From assembly GCA_001584585.1 (NCBI GenBank), contig LSYV01000015.1:1907734-1971733 (forward strand): a stretch of DNA of 64,000 nucleotides, in the 5' to 3' direction. Source of the DNA: Gonium pectorale. Lineage: Eukaryota; Chlorophyta; Chlorophyceae; Chlamydomonadales; Volvocaceae. Shown here piece after piece: positions 22,867-35,137 of the stretch. Under the pieces are notes generated by a model. The model saw only the letters and a list, made by a program, of their open reading frames with translations. It did no database searches and was not told the origin of the DNA. The number at the start of each line of letters is the position of its first letter. Position 1 is the first letter of the stretch. The position numbers and the translations under genes are program-made.

Positions 22867-24514
22867 TCACAGGAAGGCAACAGGCTGAACACCTGGAAGA
22901 AGGATGCCTAGCTCGGCCTTGTAGAGGAACGCAAAGGCAGCGTAGATGGCTGATGATCCGCAGAAGAATCCCCAGTAACCCGCCGCGTGTTCGCAATTGT
23001 CGTTCCACACTCCGGCCGCCAACAGCGAGAAAGTGATGACCAGGGTGGAGAAGATGGTCATCAAGCAGCCATTTTTCCGGCACGTGACAACGAAGAACCC
23101 TGCAAAGGAGGCGCGATGGACAGGTCCTGACCGTGTGATGTGCTGGCAGCGAACAAGCAGGACATGGAGGATCTCAAGGCGCGAGGGAAGACTGGGCCCT
23201 GCAAAGCCACTCACACGACGCGCCATCACCCGAGCAAGGATCATACAGCGTTGCCCCACGGCTAGGCTGGAATCTGGGCGCCACCCAGGAGAATCCCTCC
23301 CGGCCAAACAAGTAAAGGCTACACCTTATTCCAGTGCCCAGTGCCCAAAACTCGGCAAACATTACCACCACGTGCTTACCCGCTGTTAGGAAGGCCCACA
23401 AACCGCACCAGAGCGTCTTGCCGGTCTTTGCGGCATGGTAGGTCTCGGGATGGGAGATAGACAGGTACTCGAGGAGGAACCTGGCGGCCGAGCAGCAGAC
23501 ACGCCGTAAATACCAGGATGGGCAGGTTCACGCACTGTGCACTCACCAGCCCATCCAGAATGCCCCGTAGCTTGCGAAGGCGGTGCCGCCAAACGTGTTT
23601 CCCTTGATCAGCTGCGGGGTGGGGCAAATCCAGGGACCGACAGAGGTTGTTTCCAAGCTCGCCACAGGTATAGAATACAAGCCAGTTTTCGCCTGAGGAT
23701 GAGCACCGGAGTTTGGCTACATAAAGCAGGGCAGGCAGCACCAGATGTCCGGCGAAGCGGCATGAACACAGCACAGATGAAACCGAACGTTGCAACCGCA
23801 AGGAGCACCCGGTGCCTGCGCCCCACCTCCAAAATGCCGGCGACGAACTGGCCAAAGCCGCCGTAAAAGAGCGCGTAGCAGAAGACTGTCGGCAGGAAAG
23901 TTTTCTCGCTCCATCTGTGAGACATAACAGACGTGCCATATCAGCGTCCACGTCCAAGCGGGGCAAGCCTGGATAAGAACACCACACCATAATCCTCACC
24001 TTGCCGTGATGAACATGAGCATGCTGCCGCCGGGAAACGGTAGGGACGGAAGGGAACAGGCATGTCAAAAAAGTCGCCTTCATGGCGGGGTGGGAATAAC
24101 AAGGGCAATGGAGTGCACAATTTCGTGCAACCAAGACACGTCCCCTTGCGGTCAAAAGCGCACTCAACGACCTTTCGGGGCCGACTGGCTTGCGCCCCTA
24201 CTCACCAGGTCGTCATGCCGAAGCACAGGAGGCCGAAGGGACCTGGACGGGATACGATAATCAACCAAAGGCCAGGGGAATCGCCGGCATTAGGTAAGCC
24301 TCTCCGAAATGCGCGCGCACCAGAGCGAAAAGAATTACGTAGGAGTAAGAAATTCGGTTCACAGCGGCACTGCGGACTCACCGGGATCACCGCGGACCCA
24401 CTCATTGTTTGCTTTGACGGGGTGCACAGCCTGCACAGCATGGCTATGGTGGTGGTCTGAACACTGAGACTCGAGGTCGCAGCACACAGGGCTGTCCTCC
24501 GAGGGGCGCGGCAT
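22867..24514 (-). CDS. GFY: GPR1/FUN34/YaaH family acetate/succinate transporter
   Basis: This is a membrane carrier of the AceTr family; in Chlamydomonas these GFY proteins are linked to acetate uptake and use. Seven exons: 24514-24382, 24242-24206, 24023-24000, 23914-23827, 23611-23547, 23480-23380 and 23099-22867. All phases agree: 226 aa, a normal length for the family. The N-terminus (MPRPSEDSPVCC) is short and hydrophilic. The family signature in the first helix reads GDPGPFGLLCFGMTTC instead of the usual NPAPLGL form. The second signature, GNTFGGTAFASYGAFWMG, is near the consensus. About six hydrophobic segments follow, ending LGILLPGVQPVAFL. Exons 2 and 3 are only 37 and 24 bases. The gene sits alone among repeats but looks intact: no stops, and all borders are GT-AG. 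Confidence 0.9.
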
Positions 24515-25117
24515 TTTGCTTTGTGCTATGTGTTCTTGGCTGCGCGAGTCAATGGCTTTTGCAAGCGTGCTCTATACAAAAAGAAACAGAGAAGCAAGTC
24601 AAGGGCGTTTCAAAGGTTGCCTCCACGTCGCCCCGAGTCGGGCTTTTTACGCGAAAAAATGTACGTTGTTGTACCGCATGTCATGCATGATGGCACCCTT
24701 GTGCTGATTGGTAATTGCCCGCCGAAACCGTTCGACTTATCAATCCTAATGCATGCCTTGGGGTTGCGGACTGGGGTGTCGGCGCTACGGGTGAAGTTCC
24801 ATGTGTCTTGCCTGGACGCGTCTGCTCTCAGATGATTCTATTATAGTTCCTCGCTTGCCGCAGCTTGGCTGTAAGGTGTCGAAGCAGGTGACTCAGCTTG
24901 AGTCAGCTAGTTACTGACGGTGGAGCTGCGGGAATGCAACTCCCGCGCGACTCCCGATAGCCCCAAACGATTCCACAAAAGCGCTCTGATCTTGGCCTCC
25001 CTGTCCGCAACTTCCCAAGTGAAAACCATGAGCCCGCAAGCGCTGTGCAACGCTCCGGCCTTCCCTGCGCTCCCGAGGCCTGAGGCTCGCGAGCGGACAC
25101 ATAAATGTGAAAAAACG

Positions 25118-25505
25118 AGAACCAGAAACGGGGAAGGCAGCCTCTACGGACATATACACAAATGTGCAATGGCGGCGCCCCTGCCGCGTCCCAGGCGCCG
25201 GTCAGCTAGGGTTACGCACCACTACCGCCGCCGCCGTTGAGCAGCACGGAGGAAGCCTCCTCACCAGACCTCATCTGATCATAGCAAGGCACCGGAATGG
25301 GCGTGCACGTCCATACAATTGCCAATGCACGTCCCCTCCCATCTTGGTCGCCGCTGGCCAGTCACGAGGGCCCGTCTGCACGTGCCTTGCCATGCCTTGC
25401 ACCAGTTGCCCTAACGGAAACGTCGCGCCTTTGGGTGTGTGTCCATGAAGGTGGCTTTCCTGTTTCAAAGTGCCCTTCCTTCTATTACCTGGTTCTGGTT
25501 CTGGT
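25118..25505. mobile_element. Small element bounded by inverted copies of the dispersed repeat (MITE-like)
   Basis: The left end (25118-25165) reads gaaccagaaacggggaaggc, then agcctctacggacata. The right end (25395-25505), reverse-complemented, contains gaaccagaa, gaaacaggaaagcc and catggacacacacc in the same order. The two arms therefore form imperfect terminal inverted repeats around roughly 230-280 bases of unrelated DNA. No transposase frame is present, so it would be non-autonomous. Confidence 0.45.
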
Positions 25506-26095
25506 TCATTCTTATTACCTGTTTCCAAACTGAGTCCGCTCCAGCGCCTCCATGGCCGCCAGCAGCTTCGTGGCCTTCACGCGGCTTGTGGCCTCGACGC
25601 CGCCGCCACCCCATTCAAGCCAGACGTAGCATGGCCAATAGATTGCCCCATCACCGGTACTACAGCCTCTGCTTCCCTCCCACATACCCTATCGTTTGCT
25701 GTGTAGGTTCGCAGCCCCCTTGTCCCGCCGCCGCCATTACGGTATGCCGCCTAGCGCGGCACGGAGAGGCGCGAATCCCGCTACATGCTTGTCACGGCCA
25801 GATGCCTCGTCATTGGCTTACGCTGGGGTTGAGGTTGGCCGGCTTCTCAACCCAAGGCAGTCGATCGGCTCAGATTGGTGCATATGTTGCTTTTACCGTC
25901 ACCTGTCGTCGCATGATGCGTCCGCTTGGTTTATCCTCGTGTTGCCATGCTTCCGTATTCGTCAGTGCGTTGCATGGGCGTACCTCATGATCGGTGTTTT
26001 AATCTGTTTGTGGTTCCGGTTGGTGGTTTCAGATACCGTTCCGTGGCGTGTCTTTGAGGCGAGCCAGCGCCTGGTGTTGCTATCTCGCCTCACTC

Positions 26096-26175
26096 TCGGG
26101 TGGAAAATACAGAAATCTGCAGAGAAAGAGGGAGCCCGCCTCTACGGGCATACACACCCGAAGGCATCATGTCTC
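26096..26175 (-). repeat. Dispersed repeat copy
   Basis: gaaatctgcagagaaagagg, gagcccgcctctacgggcat and acacacccgaaggc are in the same order as the copy at 35755-35850. The match fades after the gaaggc block. Confidence 0.7.
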
Positions 26176-26640
26176 CGTGCATCTCCCACCAGCCCATGAA
26201 CAACTTCTCCCCGACACCCCCTGGGCGAAGCCGGCATTGTCTACGTCGCCTTCTTCCTCCCCTCTCGCCACGGCCGCAAGCACCCCCCGCCACCCCGCCC
26301 CCCGCCGCGTTGCCTCGCCGCTGTGCCCCCGTGCTTCCCTTTCGTCATAGCGGGCGACGACCGACACCGCAAGCATGTGCCGCGGTGCATCTCCTTGGTG
26401 TCGCCGTGCTGCGGGGAGCCCTACGCGGGCCAGCTCACGGCGTCACGCATCCCCGAACTTCACGCCAGCACACAGTCATACTGCCGTACTGCCGCCTACG
26501 CACTCTTACACCTCCGTGCGCCTGCACAACCCCTTTCGGCGCCACCACCGTAGCCCACTTAGGTCACAGGGTCCTGCCATGTCATTCCTCGCATTTGCGC
26601 TACATTTTCACTTCTCGCCTCTGACATTCGTCGCTGTGCC

Positions 26641-26697
26641 CCTTCCCTGTCCCTTCCCTGCCCCTTCCCTGCCCCTTCCCTACCCCTTCCCGCCGCT
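26641..26697. repeat. Pyrimidine-rich tandem repeat
   Basis: About five units of a ccccttccctg-like 11-12 base motif in a row, with small changes. Simple-sequence DNA; no function is suggested by its setting. Confidence 0.75.
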
Positions 26698-27004
26698 CCG
26701 CCTGGCGCGGCTCGCTTTCCCGGTGCTTGTAGGTGAGACAACGGTAGTCAGCGGGCCGGGGGGCTGGGTGGGCGGGGGGTCGGGAGACATGCACATGCGA
26801 TTCACGTAGGACCAGACTAGGCGCACCCCAACACGGCATTGCATAGGGTTACCCCAGAGAGAATTCTGGGCCGCATTGGGGGCTATGGGGGTGGTCGCCA
26901 CCGAATTGACATGGAGGGACATCACCCCTTCGACTACCTCGGGAACTGGGTCCTACAACGACATCACCGCTTTCGCGCTTACGCTCGTCGTATGCGTTGT
27001 TCCT

Positions 27005-27064
27005 TTTCAACACCCGAAGGCGCGACGTTTCCGGTAGGGCGGGCTGGTACAATTCAAGGCATGT
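27005..27064 (-). repeat. Dispersed repeat copy, partial
   Basis: cacccgaaggcgcgacgttt, ccggtagggcgggctggtac, then aattcaaggcatg. This is the outer half of the family core in minus orientation, matching the copy that runs into the gap at 35850. Confidence 0.7.
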
Positions 27065-27547
27065 GACGATGGCTGTTCTTTGAGGGACGGCCCAAGAAAT
27101 CCGTGTACCTTCGCGCCGCGGGCCATACTTTACCCCTTCGCTAGCGCAGCGCGACATCCCACAGTCACGGGCATGCACGTGAAATGCACCTTGTGCAGTA
27201 AACGAGCACGACACCGAGTAGTCAGGCGGTCGCTGATCAGGCTGGATACGCCAGGCCGTACCAGGAGTGCAAGGGACGAACCGTTGCGACACTCAAGGCT
27301 GGCGCTAACCTACCTGTCCGTACGGGCGTGCCTTGACGGAGAGCAACATTTCGTGGGGTCTCGGTGATCACACACTGAGTGCTTACAAACTGACTGCCGT
27401 AGCTGTGGTCTTCATGTTCGCTCACAAAGAGTTGCTTCGAGAGCCAATTGCAAAAGACAGCGCAAGACACGCGCCTCGGTTCTCTTAGACCAGTCAATAG
27501 ATAAGGCTCCTGGTTGCCCTACTGATACCTCCGGAACCATAGCCCGG

Positions 27548-27645
27548 CATGCCCTGTACTCGGCGCCCTGCTGGAAACTTCACACCCTCGGGTGTGTATG
27601 TCCATAGAGGCTGCCTTCCCCGTTTCTGCTTCTCTTTTTTTACAG
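27548..27645 (+). repeat. Dispersed repeat copy
   Basis: catgccctgtactcggcgcc, then ctggaaacttcacacc, gggtgtgtatgtccatagag and ccccgtttctgcttctc. It is closest to the copy at 20120-20215. Confidence 0.7.
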
Positions 27646-29247
27646 ATAAGTGCGTGACTGCAATCGTTAGCCAGGCGTTGCACTCGCTAACCGACACCGT
27701 TGGCCTGTGGCTCGTTGGCCCGTGGCTCGTCGATGGACACTCCAATACCTGCACAAAGGACATGAGCTGCCGTTTCGGCTCCCTCTTTCTCTGCAGATCT
27801 GAAGTACCGCATTGTGCACTGTTGTGCAATTGTACTGGAGGCCATTTGCGTTGTGGCCGCCCCTTTCACGCTACTCTCCAGCGGTGCCAGAACTGCTGCC
27901 GTATACGCAGCTGCTGCCGCATTTCAGGACTGCACCACTCATCACGCCCACCGGCCCATCGGCGCTCGGCTACCGGGAAAAGAGTGCTCATGCCTGCATG
28001 GCTGCGTTCAAGTGTCGACTGTCTAGTCACATACAGATGCCAACAGGTGCAGGGCTTCTTCTCTTCTTGTATGCGACGTCGCTGTTTGGTCTCCTACTTG
28101 CAGAGCGGCACAGGCTTTCTGTGTGGACGGGCAGGCGCAAGGGTCGGTAACCCTAGGTTACCGAAAACCGAGGTGTGTCGTGGTGCTCATGGACTGAGGA
28201 TCCAGCACATGGACTCGCAGGTCCATCGCCAGAACGCTTCTGCGCTTGTAACGGTGTCGGGACGGTGGATTGCGAGGGTAGCCTAGCCCCGAATGGGGAC
28301 CAATATGCAACAGCTTTCAAAGAATCAATCGTCTAAACATTGAAAACAGCCGCGTGACGTTGACAGGATTGAGTCGTGAAGGCGTGCGGGCTACGATACT
28401 GGATATTGGGTGTGTACAACCCCCTGCATTCGTATATGGTAACTCAAAAGACAGCCAAATCACAAAGGATGCCCGTGGGGACTCCACCATGAACCAAGAT
28501 CATATACACCACCCATCACCCGATCACACGCTTGGTAAGCAATCCTCGTAACCGTTGCGCCGGTTGACCTTGACGCCTCCCAAAAGCAACTACTCGCGCA
28601 GTGTGTCCCGCGGGATCCACATGGATGGCTCCACTATTCCTCAGATGAATCACTGCACCAAGCCCGACCGGCAGGGCCCGGCCAAGCAACAGGCCCTGAG
28701 GGATATCACCAACACGTAAAGCCTGGCACGAAGCGCACTCACGACGCGCGCAAGCGTGATCTTTCCACCGCCCAATACGAGTGCCTGTCAGGTCGCGTCC
28801 ACGTCCGACGAACTAGTTGGTCATTCGCGTCCGCCCCAGAAAGCCCAGTCGCTTTCTCCAAGCGCGCGGCAAGATGCGGCACAGTGCCACGCGGCGCCAG
28901 CTGTGCTGAAAAAGGTCAATGCTTCGATGGTCACGACGCCATATGAAAGACCCACGCGGCGGGAAACACGGTCCAAACGCGAACCATCACCTGCCCTAAG
29001 AGTGCAGGGCCCATAAGCGGCGCAATCAAGCTGGCCCTCGCAGTAAGGTCATGCGCGTAAAGGTGCTGTAGGGACAACAGGCAACCCTCACGCACTCGTG
29101 CAGACATCGTGCATGACTGCAGAGCTGCTAATCCGCAAACCCTCCTTCCCTCCCTTCAGACGTACAAGAACGACCGCAGCGACCGCCAGATGCCCTTGGC
29201 GGGACCGACCATTGCCACATCACGCCCCCTCCTTCCACAAAGATATG

Positions 29248-29252
29248 TTACA
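29248..29252 (-). terminator. Candidate TGTAA poly(A) signal of the aurora-like kinase
   Basis: TTACA on the plus strand, about 760 bases after the most likely stop of the kinase gene. Chosen by position only. Confidence 0.2.
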
Positions 29253-30006
29253 AGCACGGCCCCGCCGTACTTCAAACGCACAGTTAGTTCCATCGCATTG
29301 ACTGACACCGTGCGCTGCCCCTGGGGACGCCCCCACTTCCTTATCACGCAACCAGCAACACAGGGCGCCTATCCGGCGCCGGTTGCGACATTCCTAAGGG
29401 CAGTCAGCGGAACACCAATCAATGCCCCCAAGCGCGCTGCTCTCATACGAACCACCCTGCCAGTCACACGCACGCCGCACCGCGGTACCCGATGCATCCG
29501 CGTGAGCACAAGCTCACGTGCAAACACTAACGCAACATCCCTCTCACGGCCGTCCCTGCCGCCGTTTCACAGTTTGCGGCGGAGCCCTGACGCTCCGCCG
29601 CCAAGCAGCGACCCACAGTTGCTGCGCACGGCATGCGCCTGTGTCTGACCTGACCCCTACATGATCCTCGACACGCTTGAAGTCCGCGCCATCATATTAG
29701 GTCCCGGGGTCGCTCCTAGTGTCGCTGCCAGCTTTGGGTTCAGATGCGAAAGCTTGTGGTGGCCGCCAAGCTGTAGGTAGGAAGGGCAACGGCAAGGGCA
29801 GATGGGCTTTACGGTCGGGCAGGGCCGTTGCATGTTGGCGACAAGGAGGGGACCGCACGCGAGGGCAACGAGTGCCAAGCCACGATACTGCTCCTGTAGC
29901 ACGTCGCGAGTCGTGTGCCTCCCGGCTCGATGCTCAACTGCCATGCAAGTCGACGAAATACCGAGATGGTTGACCCAAACGAGAACATGCCGTAGTCGTG
30001 CGTCCA

Positions 30007-33000
30007 TCATGTCCACCCTAAACGATAGCTGCAACGCGATCGCTGCAATGCATGCTGAAGCCCTATCGGCTCCGGGTCACCTCCCATCCGGCCCCCACAC
30101 CCTGTGCTCACCTGCTGTTCACCGCTGGCCGCCCCATGTGGCGCGGGAGACACGCGGCCGGCTGCGCCGCCTCCGGGCAGCCCCTCCCCGGCCGGCCCCG
30201 CGCCACCACCGCCTCCTCCGCCGCCCGCCACGGGATCGTCGCCGGCGTGGGGCAGGTGCATATGGCGCTTGGCCTGCAGCGCCTGGTGGCTGATGGCAAT
30301 GGCCTTGCCGGCCGTGTAGCTCTTCATGCGGCTTGACAGGGCTGAGATACCCAGATCGTCATCGTCCATACCGCCCGCCGCCGCTACGGCACGGCTGCCG
30401 CTGCCAAGCACCTTGCCCGCTCCAAATCCCTTGGGCACGGCCGACGGCAGGGCGCCGGCCGCGCCGCCTCCGGCAGAACCCCCGTGGGCGGCCGGAGCGG
30501 TGGTCGTGGACGCCGCGGGGGTGGCTGAACCGCCGCCGCTGAGCACCGCCGCTGCAGCAGCGTTGGTGACGGAGCCGGCCGCACGCGGGGGCTGCACTGC
30601 ACCAGCTGTGACGATGGTTGAGGGGGTCCCGCGGGAGGGGGTCACCGCGGCCGGTCGGCGGGCAGCCTGGGCCGCGGCGGCGGCAGCGGCGGACCCGCGG
30701 ATAAAGGGGTGCGCCAGCATCTGCTGCACTGATGGGCGCTGCTCGGGGTCCTTCTGCAGGGCTGTAGCAATGAACGAGCGCGCCAGCTCGGACAGGCCGA
30801 AGGGGAAGCGCGGCACCTGCGCAGTGGAGAGCCGCACTGGCGGACGTTAGCACATACCCAAACGAGTGGATACGCAATGAAGACGCATGCCAGCTGCACC
30901 ATCGACCGAAAACAAACAATTCCGGCAATCTCCACGGAGCGGGTCTGAAGGGTCTCTAGCCGCCACAGGAGCTCCAAAACGCAGGGTCGAGCGCACGCTG
31001 CCGCCCAACCGCATTCTGCTGTCGGCCACGCATGCCTTCATCCGCCGGAACGTAATGAGAGGACGTGCGCGTTATGCTCTCATGGCGCCGCATTCCCTGT
31101 CGCTCACCTGCCGCCGGATGCACTCCTCGACGCCCTCCCGCTCCGGTGCCTCGAACGGCGGCCTGCCCACCAGCAGTTCGTACGCCAGCACGCCAACCTG
31201 GTACACACAAGGGGCGTGTGAATACGTGCTGGTATCCAGCAGCATCGGGCGCGCGGAGAGGTGGCCAGGCGTCTACTCCTGCCTTGGCGTGCCACTCAAG
31301 CGCATTCGCAATTGCAAAGAGCTCTCCAGCCCCTTCCCGACATCGGCGCACGCAGCATCCCAGCAACACCCAATGCTTGCAGCTTAAGTAAATGTGGGCC
31401 CCCAAACCCACCGCCCAGGCGTCAACTGCCGCGGTGTAGTGGAGCCGTTCGTTGTCCTTGTTGTCGATTGGCCGGCTCTTGAAGGGGCACTCGAGGACTG
31501 CGGATTAGGCACGCGGTGACGGCGGATTTGAGTACGGCGCGGCACAAGAAGTAAGTTGACGTAGGGATTTAACGAGCCCTGATCACAGATTCACTGGGCC
31601 GCACAAGGTCTGTCGCGCGCCGGACCGGGGAGAGGTGCTTGGGCTTTATGCCCTGTCGTTGGATGTGTCACCACCCTAGAGGTTGGGTGTGCAATGCGCA
31701 CATCTTCAACAGTAGCGCCTTCCTACCGGTAACCAACACCCGAACAGCCCCTATGCGCCTCACCCTCGGGCGCCATGTACTCCAGCGTCTGCACCGGGCA
31801 GTGGGTAGCGACAGCGGCAGGGAGAGGGGGACAGCCGCAGTCAGAGAGACGGTTGCGAATTTCAGGCATAAGAGCAGAGGTACACTCCCAGCGAACGAGC
31901 ACGGGCCGTAACTGACAGAGCATCGGACCTGATACCGCATCCGAACCAACATGCCGCGACGCGTATTGCTACTCGAAGCCGCCCTGCTTGAGGCTCTCAA
32001 TCATACGATGCGGTCACACCAAGCGGCGAGCAGCCCCGTGCAGGCTTGGAGAGAGAAGCTCCACGTCGGAATGCTGTCATCTTTATGTTGGCCCCTCCCC
32101 GCGCTGCCCGCACCGCTGCGCAGAACCGGCTTGCTGCACCCGCCCGGCGCTTCCCCCGACCCGCGCAGCACTGCCTCGCTCACCCCCGCCCGGGTGACCG
32201 CCCGCTCGTCGCGCAGGTCAATCGCCAGGCCGAAATCGCAGAGCTTGAAAGTCATGTTCCGCGTGAATAGGATGTTCTCCGGCTTGATGTCGCGGTGCAG
32301 GATGCCCTGCATGGACGGGAGAGTTGAGTTACGTCGCACGTCAGTGGGGACGCCCAGGCTGGAGCGGCCATTGCAGCAATCGCCGGTGGGCAAGACACTC
32401 GCCGCAGAGGAACCGTAGCCCCCATAGCCGTACGCTGCCGAACGGCCATTACGGGCCCAGTGGCTCCATGTGCATCCCGATCGCGCAGAGCAGACCCCGC
32501 GCCTTGCTGACACGTTTCAGTTAGGAGGCAGAATCGCAATGCTCGAGGCCAGCGCACTGCTGGGCGGTCTCCGTGTCGGCCTGGCGGAGATTGGAGCTCT
32601 GCACAGGAATCCGGCTGCCCACGTGGCCGTTCAAAAGTTCGCAACCGCTCCTCAACCATGCTCAGGCCATCGCACCCCACTGATACCGCCGCCCTGTTCA
32701 CGACTGGTCGCCGCGCACCTCCCTGCCCGCGGATGGGACGGACTTTCCCGGATGTCCGGACAGAAACCCTGCGCAGCCCACCCACTCCGGCCCGGCGCGC
32801 GGCCTGCCAGCACTCTGCTCCCATCCCCCCAAGCCCACTGCTGCTCCCCGATTGTGCCGCGTGCGCCCCCTTGGCCCGCGAACCCGCCCGGGCCCGGGCG
32901 CCCGCACATCCCGCTTGCTACGGTCGCCACATCGCTCCTCCCCCCCTGCCGTGAAGACCCACCTGGTCGTGCAGGTACTCGAGAACGCGCAGGCAGGGGC

Positions 33001-35137
33001 CCAGGACCATGTCCACCGCCTGGCGCTCAGGCATGCGGCCGCCGTACCTGCGGGCGAGACGCACACCAGCCGCGTTTTTTTTCCACCGGTCGCAAGCAGT
33101 GACAACCGACCGCGGCAACAGCCATACCCCTCCCTGCCGGCGCCTGAACCCTTTCGTTCTGCGCCCGGACGGCCCCCAAGAAGCCTCACGCGACACAGTC
33201 TTGGCGCAGGGTCACCGGGACCCGCGGCGTCCTGGCCTGGACCTCGGAGTCCGAGTTCGTAAGCCCCACGGTGTACAGACGCCGCACCTGTGCAGCAGCG
33301 TGAAGAGGTCTCCTCCGTCCGCAAACTCCTGCACCATAACCACCTGGCTGTCCACTTGGAAGGCGCCGTACAGGCCAATCACGTTTTGGTGCGACAGCTT
33401 GCCGTGCAGCTGCACCTCTCTGCGAATGCAGGTGGATAGCTCGGGCAGAGGGTCACGGTCAGGGTTTGAGGTCTTAGATGTGCGTGCTTGAGGTGCGAGT
33501 GCGGATGATGGCGCCACGGAGAGGGGACTGACGGACACCATCAGGTCCGGGTGCACAGGTGCTTTGGACATTCAGGCACCGGCTAAGCACTAATGGAGTG
33601 AGGGTGGGGCAGACGGCCGGGGGTAACCCGCGTGGCACCGAGCCCACGTTTGGCGTATGCATGCGGCACGCTAATACGGTATGTGATTCGGGAGGAATGA
33701 GTGGCGTAACCGGCAGTGGCCCAGTCCCCCATTGTGCTGTCTGTATTGCCGTGGGTCGCCTTGCGTAGTGCACTCTGCCTTATCTTCAGGATACTCGGTG
33801 GCTTTGTCATTAAGGGGCTCGGCACCAACCTGTAGATCTGGAACCGGTTGAGCTCGCACAGCGCGGCCATGTCGTACGCTTTCAGGCAGACCAGCTCGCC
33901 CGAGCGCTTGCAGAAGGCCTTGTAGACACTGCTTGCGTAGCCCTGTTCAATGTAGGGGACGGGGACTACTCAGGTTGCTGGGCTGAATCCGGACAGTCGG
34001 AGAGCGTAGTAATTGTGTTTCCCCTGCCTTCGCCAGTGCGTATGACCTCGACATGCTGCCTAGTCACCCCCCCCCCACACACACCGAAGGGCAACAGTTT
34101 AATCTTGGAAGCACCAGCGCTGCCAAACCTGCGCCAAGGCGCGTCGCCTGCCACCCAACCCAGCCGTTCCCTGGCACTGGGCCCCACCGCTACCAGCGGA
34201 GCGATCTACCTTGTACATTTTCTCCACCACTGCGTAGTCACGCAACGACCACTCCGCCCTTTGCATGCGGACGGGTGCCGATGGGGAGGCAATGAGGAGC
34301 TCGTTTCCACGCTTCGGGATGAACTGATGTCAGGGGTAGGGAGGGGTTTCAACCGCAACAAGAGCTTAAGCGCTTGGCAAGATGGACCATAATAGGCACA
34401 CGGGAATTAGTTGTGTATATACGCCTAATACAAACGCCGCAGCGCACGAAGGCGAGCATGGTAAGCGGACGGCTGTCATCCCAACCCCATGGAAACACGT
34501 ATACCTTGGCCTTCATGGACAGCTCCGTGAACGACTTGGACTGTTGTACTGCTGTGCTGCGCAAGCGTTGAAGCTCGGTCTTGAGGCTTACAGACTTGCT
34601 CCGATTGGCGGGCGACGTTGAGTCCGGTGCAGCCCGGGGCGAAGCAGGGCTCGTATCGTCACCATTAGGCGCCTTACCAGGCGTCTTAGGGGGCGGCGTT
34701 ACGACGACATGCGAGGCAGATGCCGAAGAACTCTTGCTGCGTCCGGCCGCTGGAACAGGCGCAGAGACCTCCTGGCTCGCAGAGGATGCTGGACTGAGCT
34801 GCTGGGCGGGTTTGGAGGTCGTGGGTGACGCCGGCCGAACGGGGTGGGTTGCAGATGTTGAGCGCGAGCTGGTCGCTGAGCCCCGTTTGCTAGATTTCAT
34901 CGAGCTCTTCTCCTTGTCCTTTGTTTTGAAGAGCGACTTGAACCAGTTGGCAAGCTTTCCGTCTTTGTCCTTCCTGCCTCCGCAGACCCCTTCACCAAGC
35001 TCTTCGGGCTCCTCTTCATCGTAATCTTCCACTTCATCCACGAACTCATCAACGATTTGCAGCTTGTCGGCCGCGGTTGCGCTCTTCCCACTTCGCTGCA
35101 CCGCTGCACTAGGTTGGCTGGATGCGGCCGTCATCAT
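30007..35137 (-). CDS. Aurora-like Ser/Thr protein kinase (ALK/CALK-like)
   Basis: Exons: 35137-34505, 34323-34210, 33942-33830, 33419-33288, 33047-32963, 32306-32184, 31788-31764, 31497-31412, 31197-31108, and 30836 to 30007 or to a donor at 30112. About 740 aa. The first exon (211 aa) is Ser/Pro-rich with an acidic stretch (DEVEDYDEEEPEELGE). The kinase core follows: a degenerate Gly loop (KGYASSVYKAF, only the middle Gly kept), the beta-3 Lys in LVCLKAYDM, HRDIKPEN, CDFGLA, activation loop AGTLEYMAPE, and the lobe helix DAWAVGVLAYELLVG. The C-terminal exon is Ala/Gly-rich. Chlamydomonas CALK, an aurora-like kinase of flagellar disassembly, is the best relative I can name; CALK is phosphorylated on Thr193, and here the loop Thr is residue 401, or about 190 without the first exon. 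The junction of exons 9 and 10 is one base out of phase; the C-terminus is uncertain. Confidence 0.8.

Larger units (their letters stand above)
24515..30006. other. Long gene-poor, repeat-rich interval
   Basis: About 5.5 kb without a supported gene. It carries at least five copies of the dispersed repeat on both strands (near 25118, 25395, 26096, 27008 and 27551) and a small pyrimidine tandem repeat at 26641-26697. Frames such as 27549-28286 plus or 29109-29648 plus run across repeat copies and lack any domain. The right end probably contains the 3' UTR of the aurora-like kinase. Confidence 0.5.

Noticed and set aside
27549..28286. 245-codon plus-strand frame
   Set aside because: It begins inside a dispersed-repeat copy, is Cys-rich by chance composition, and has no domain or partner exon.
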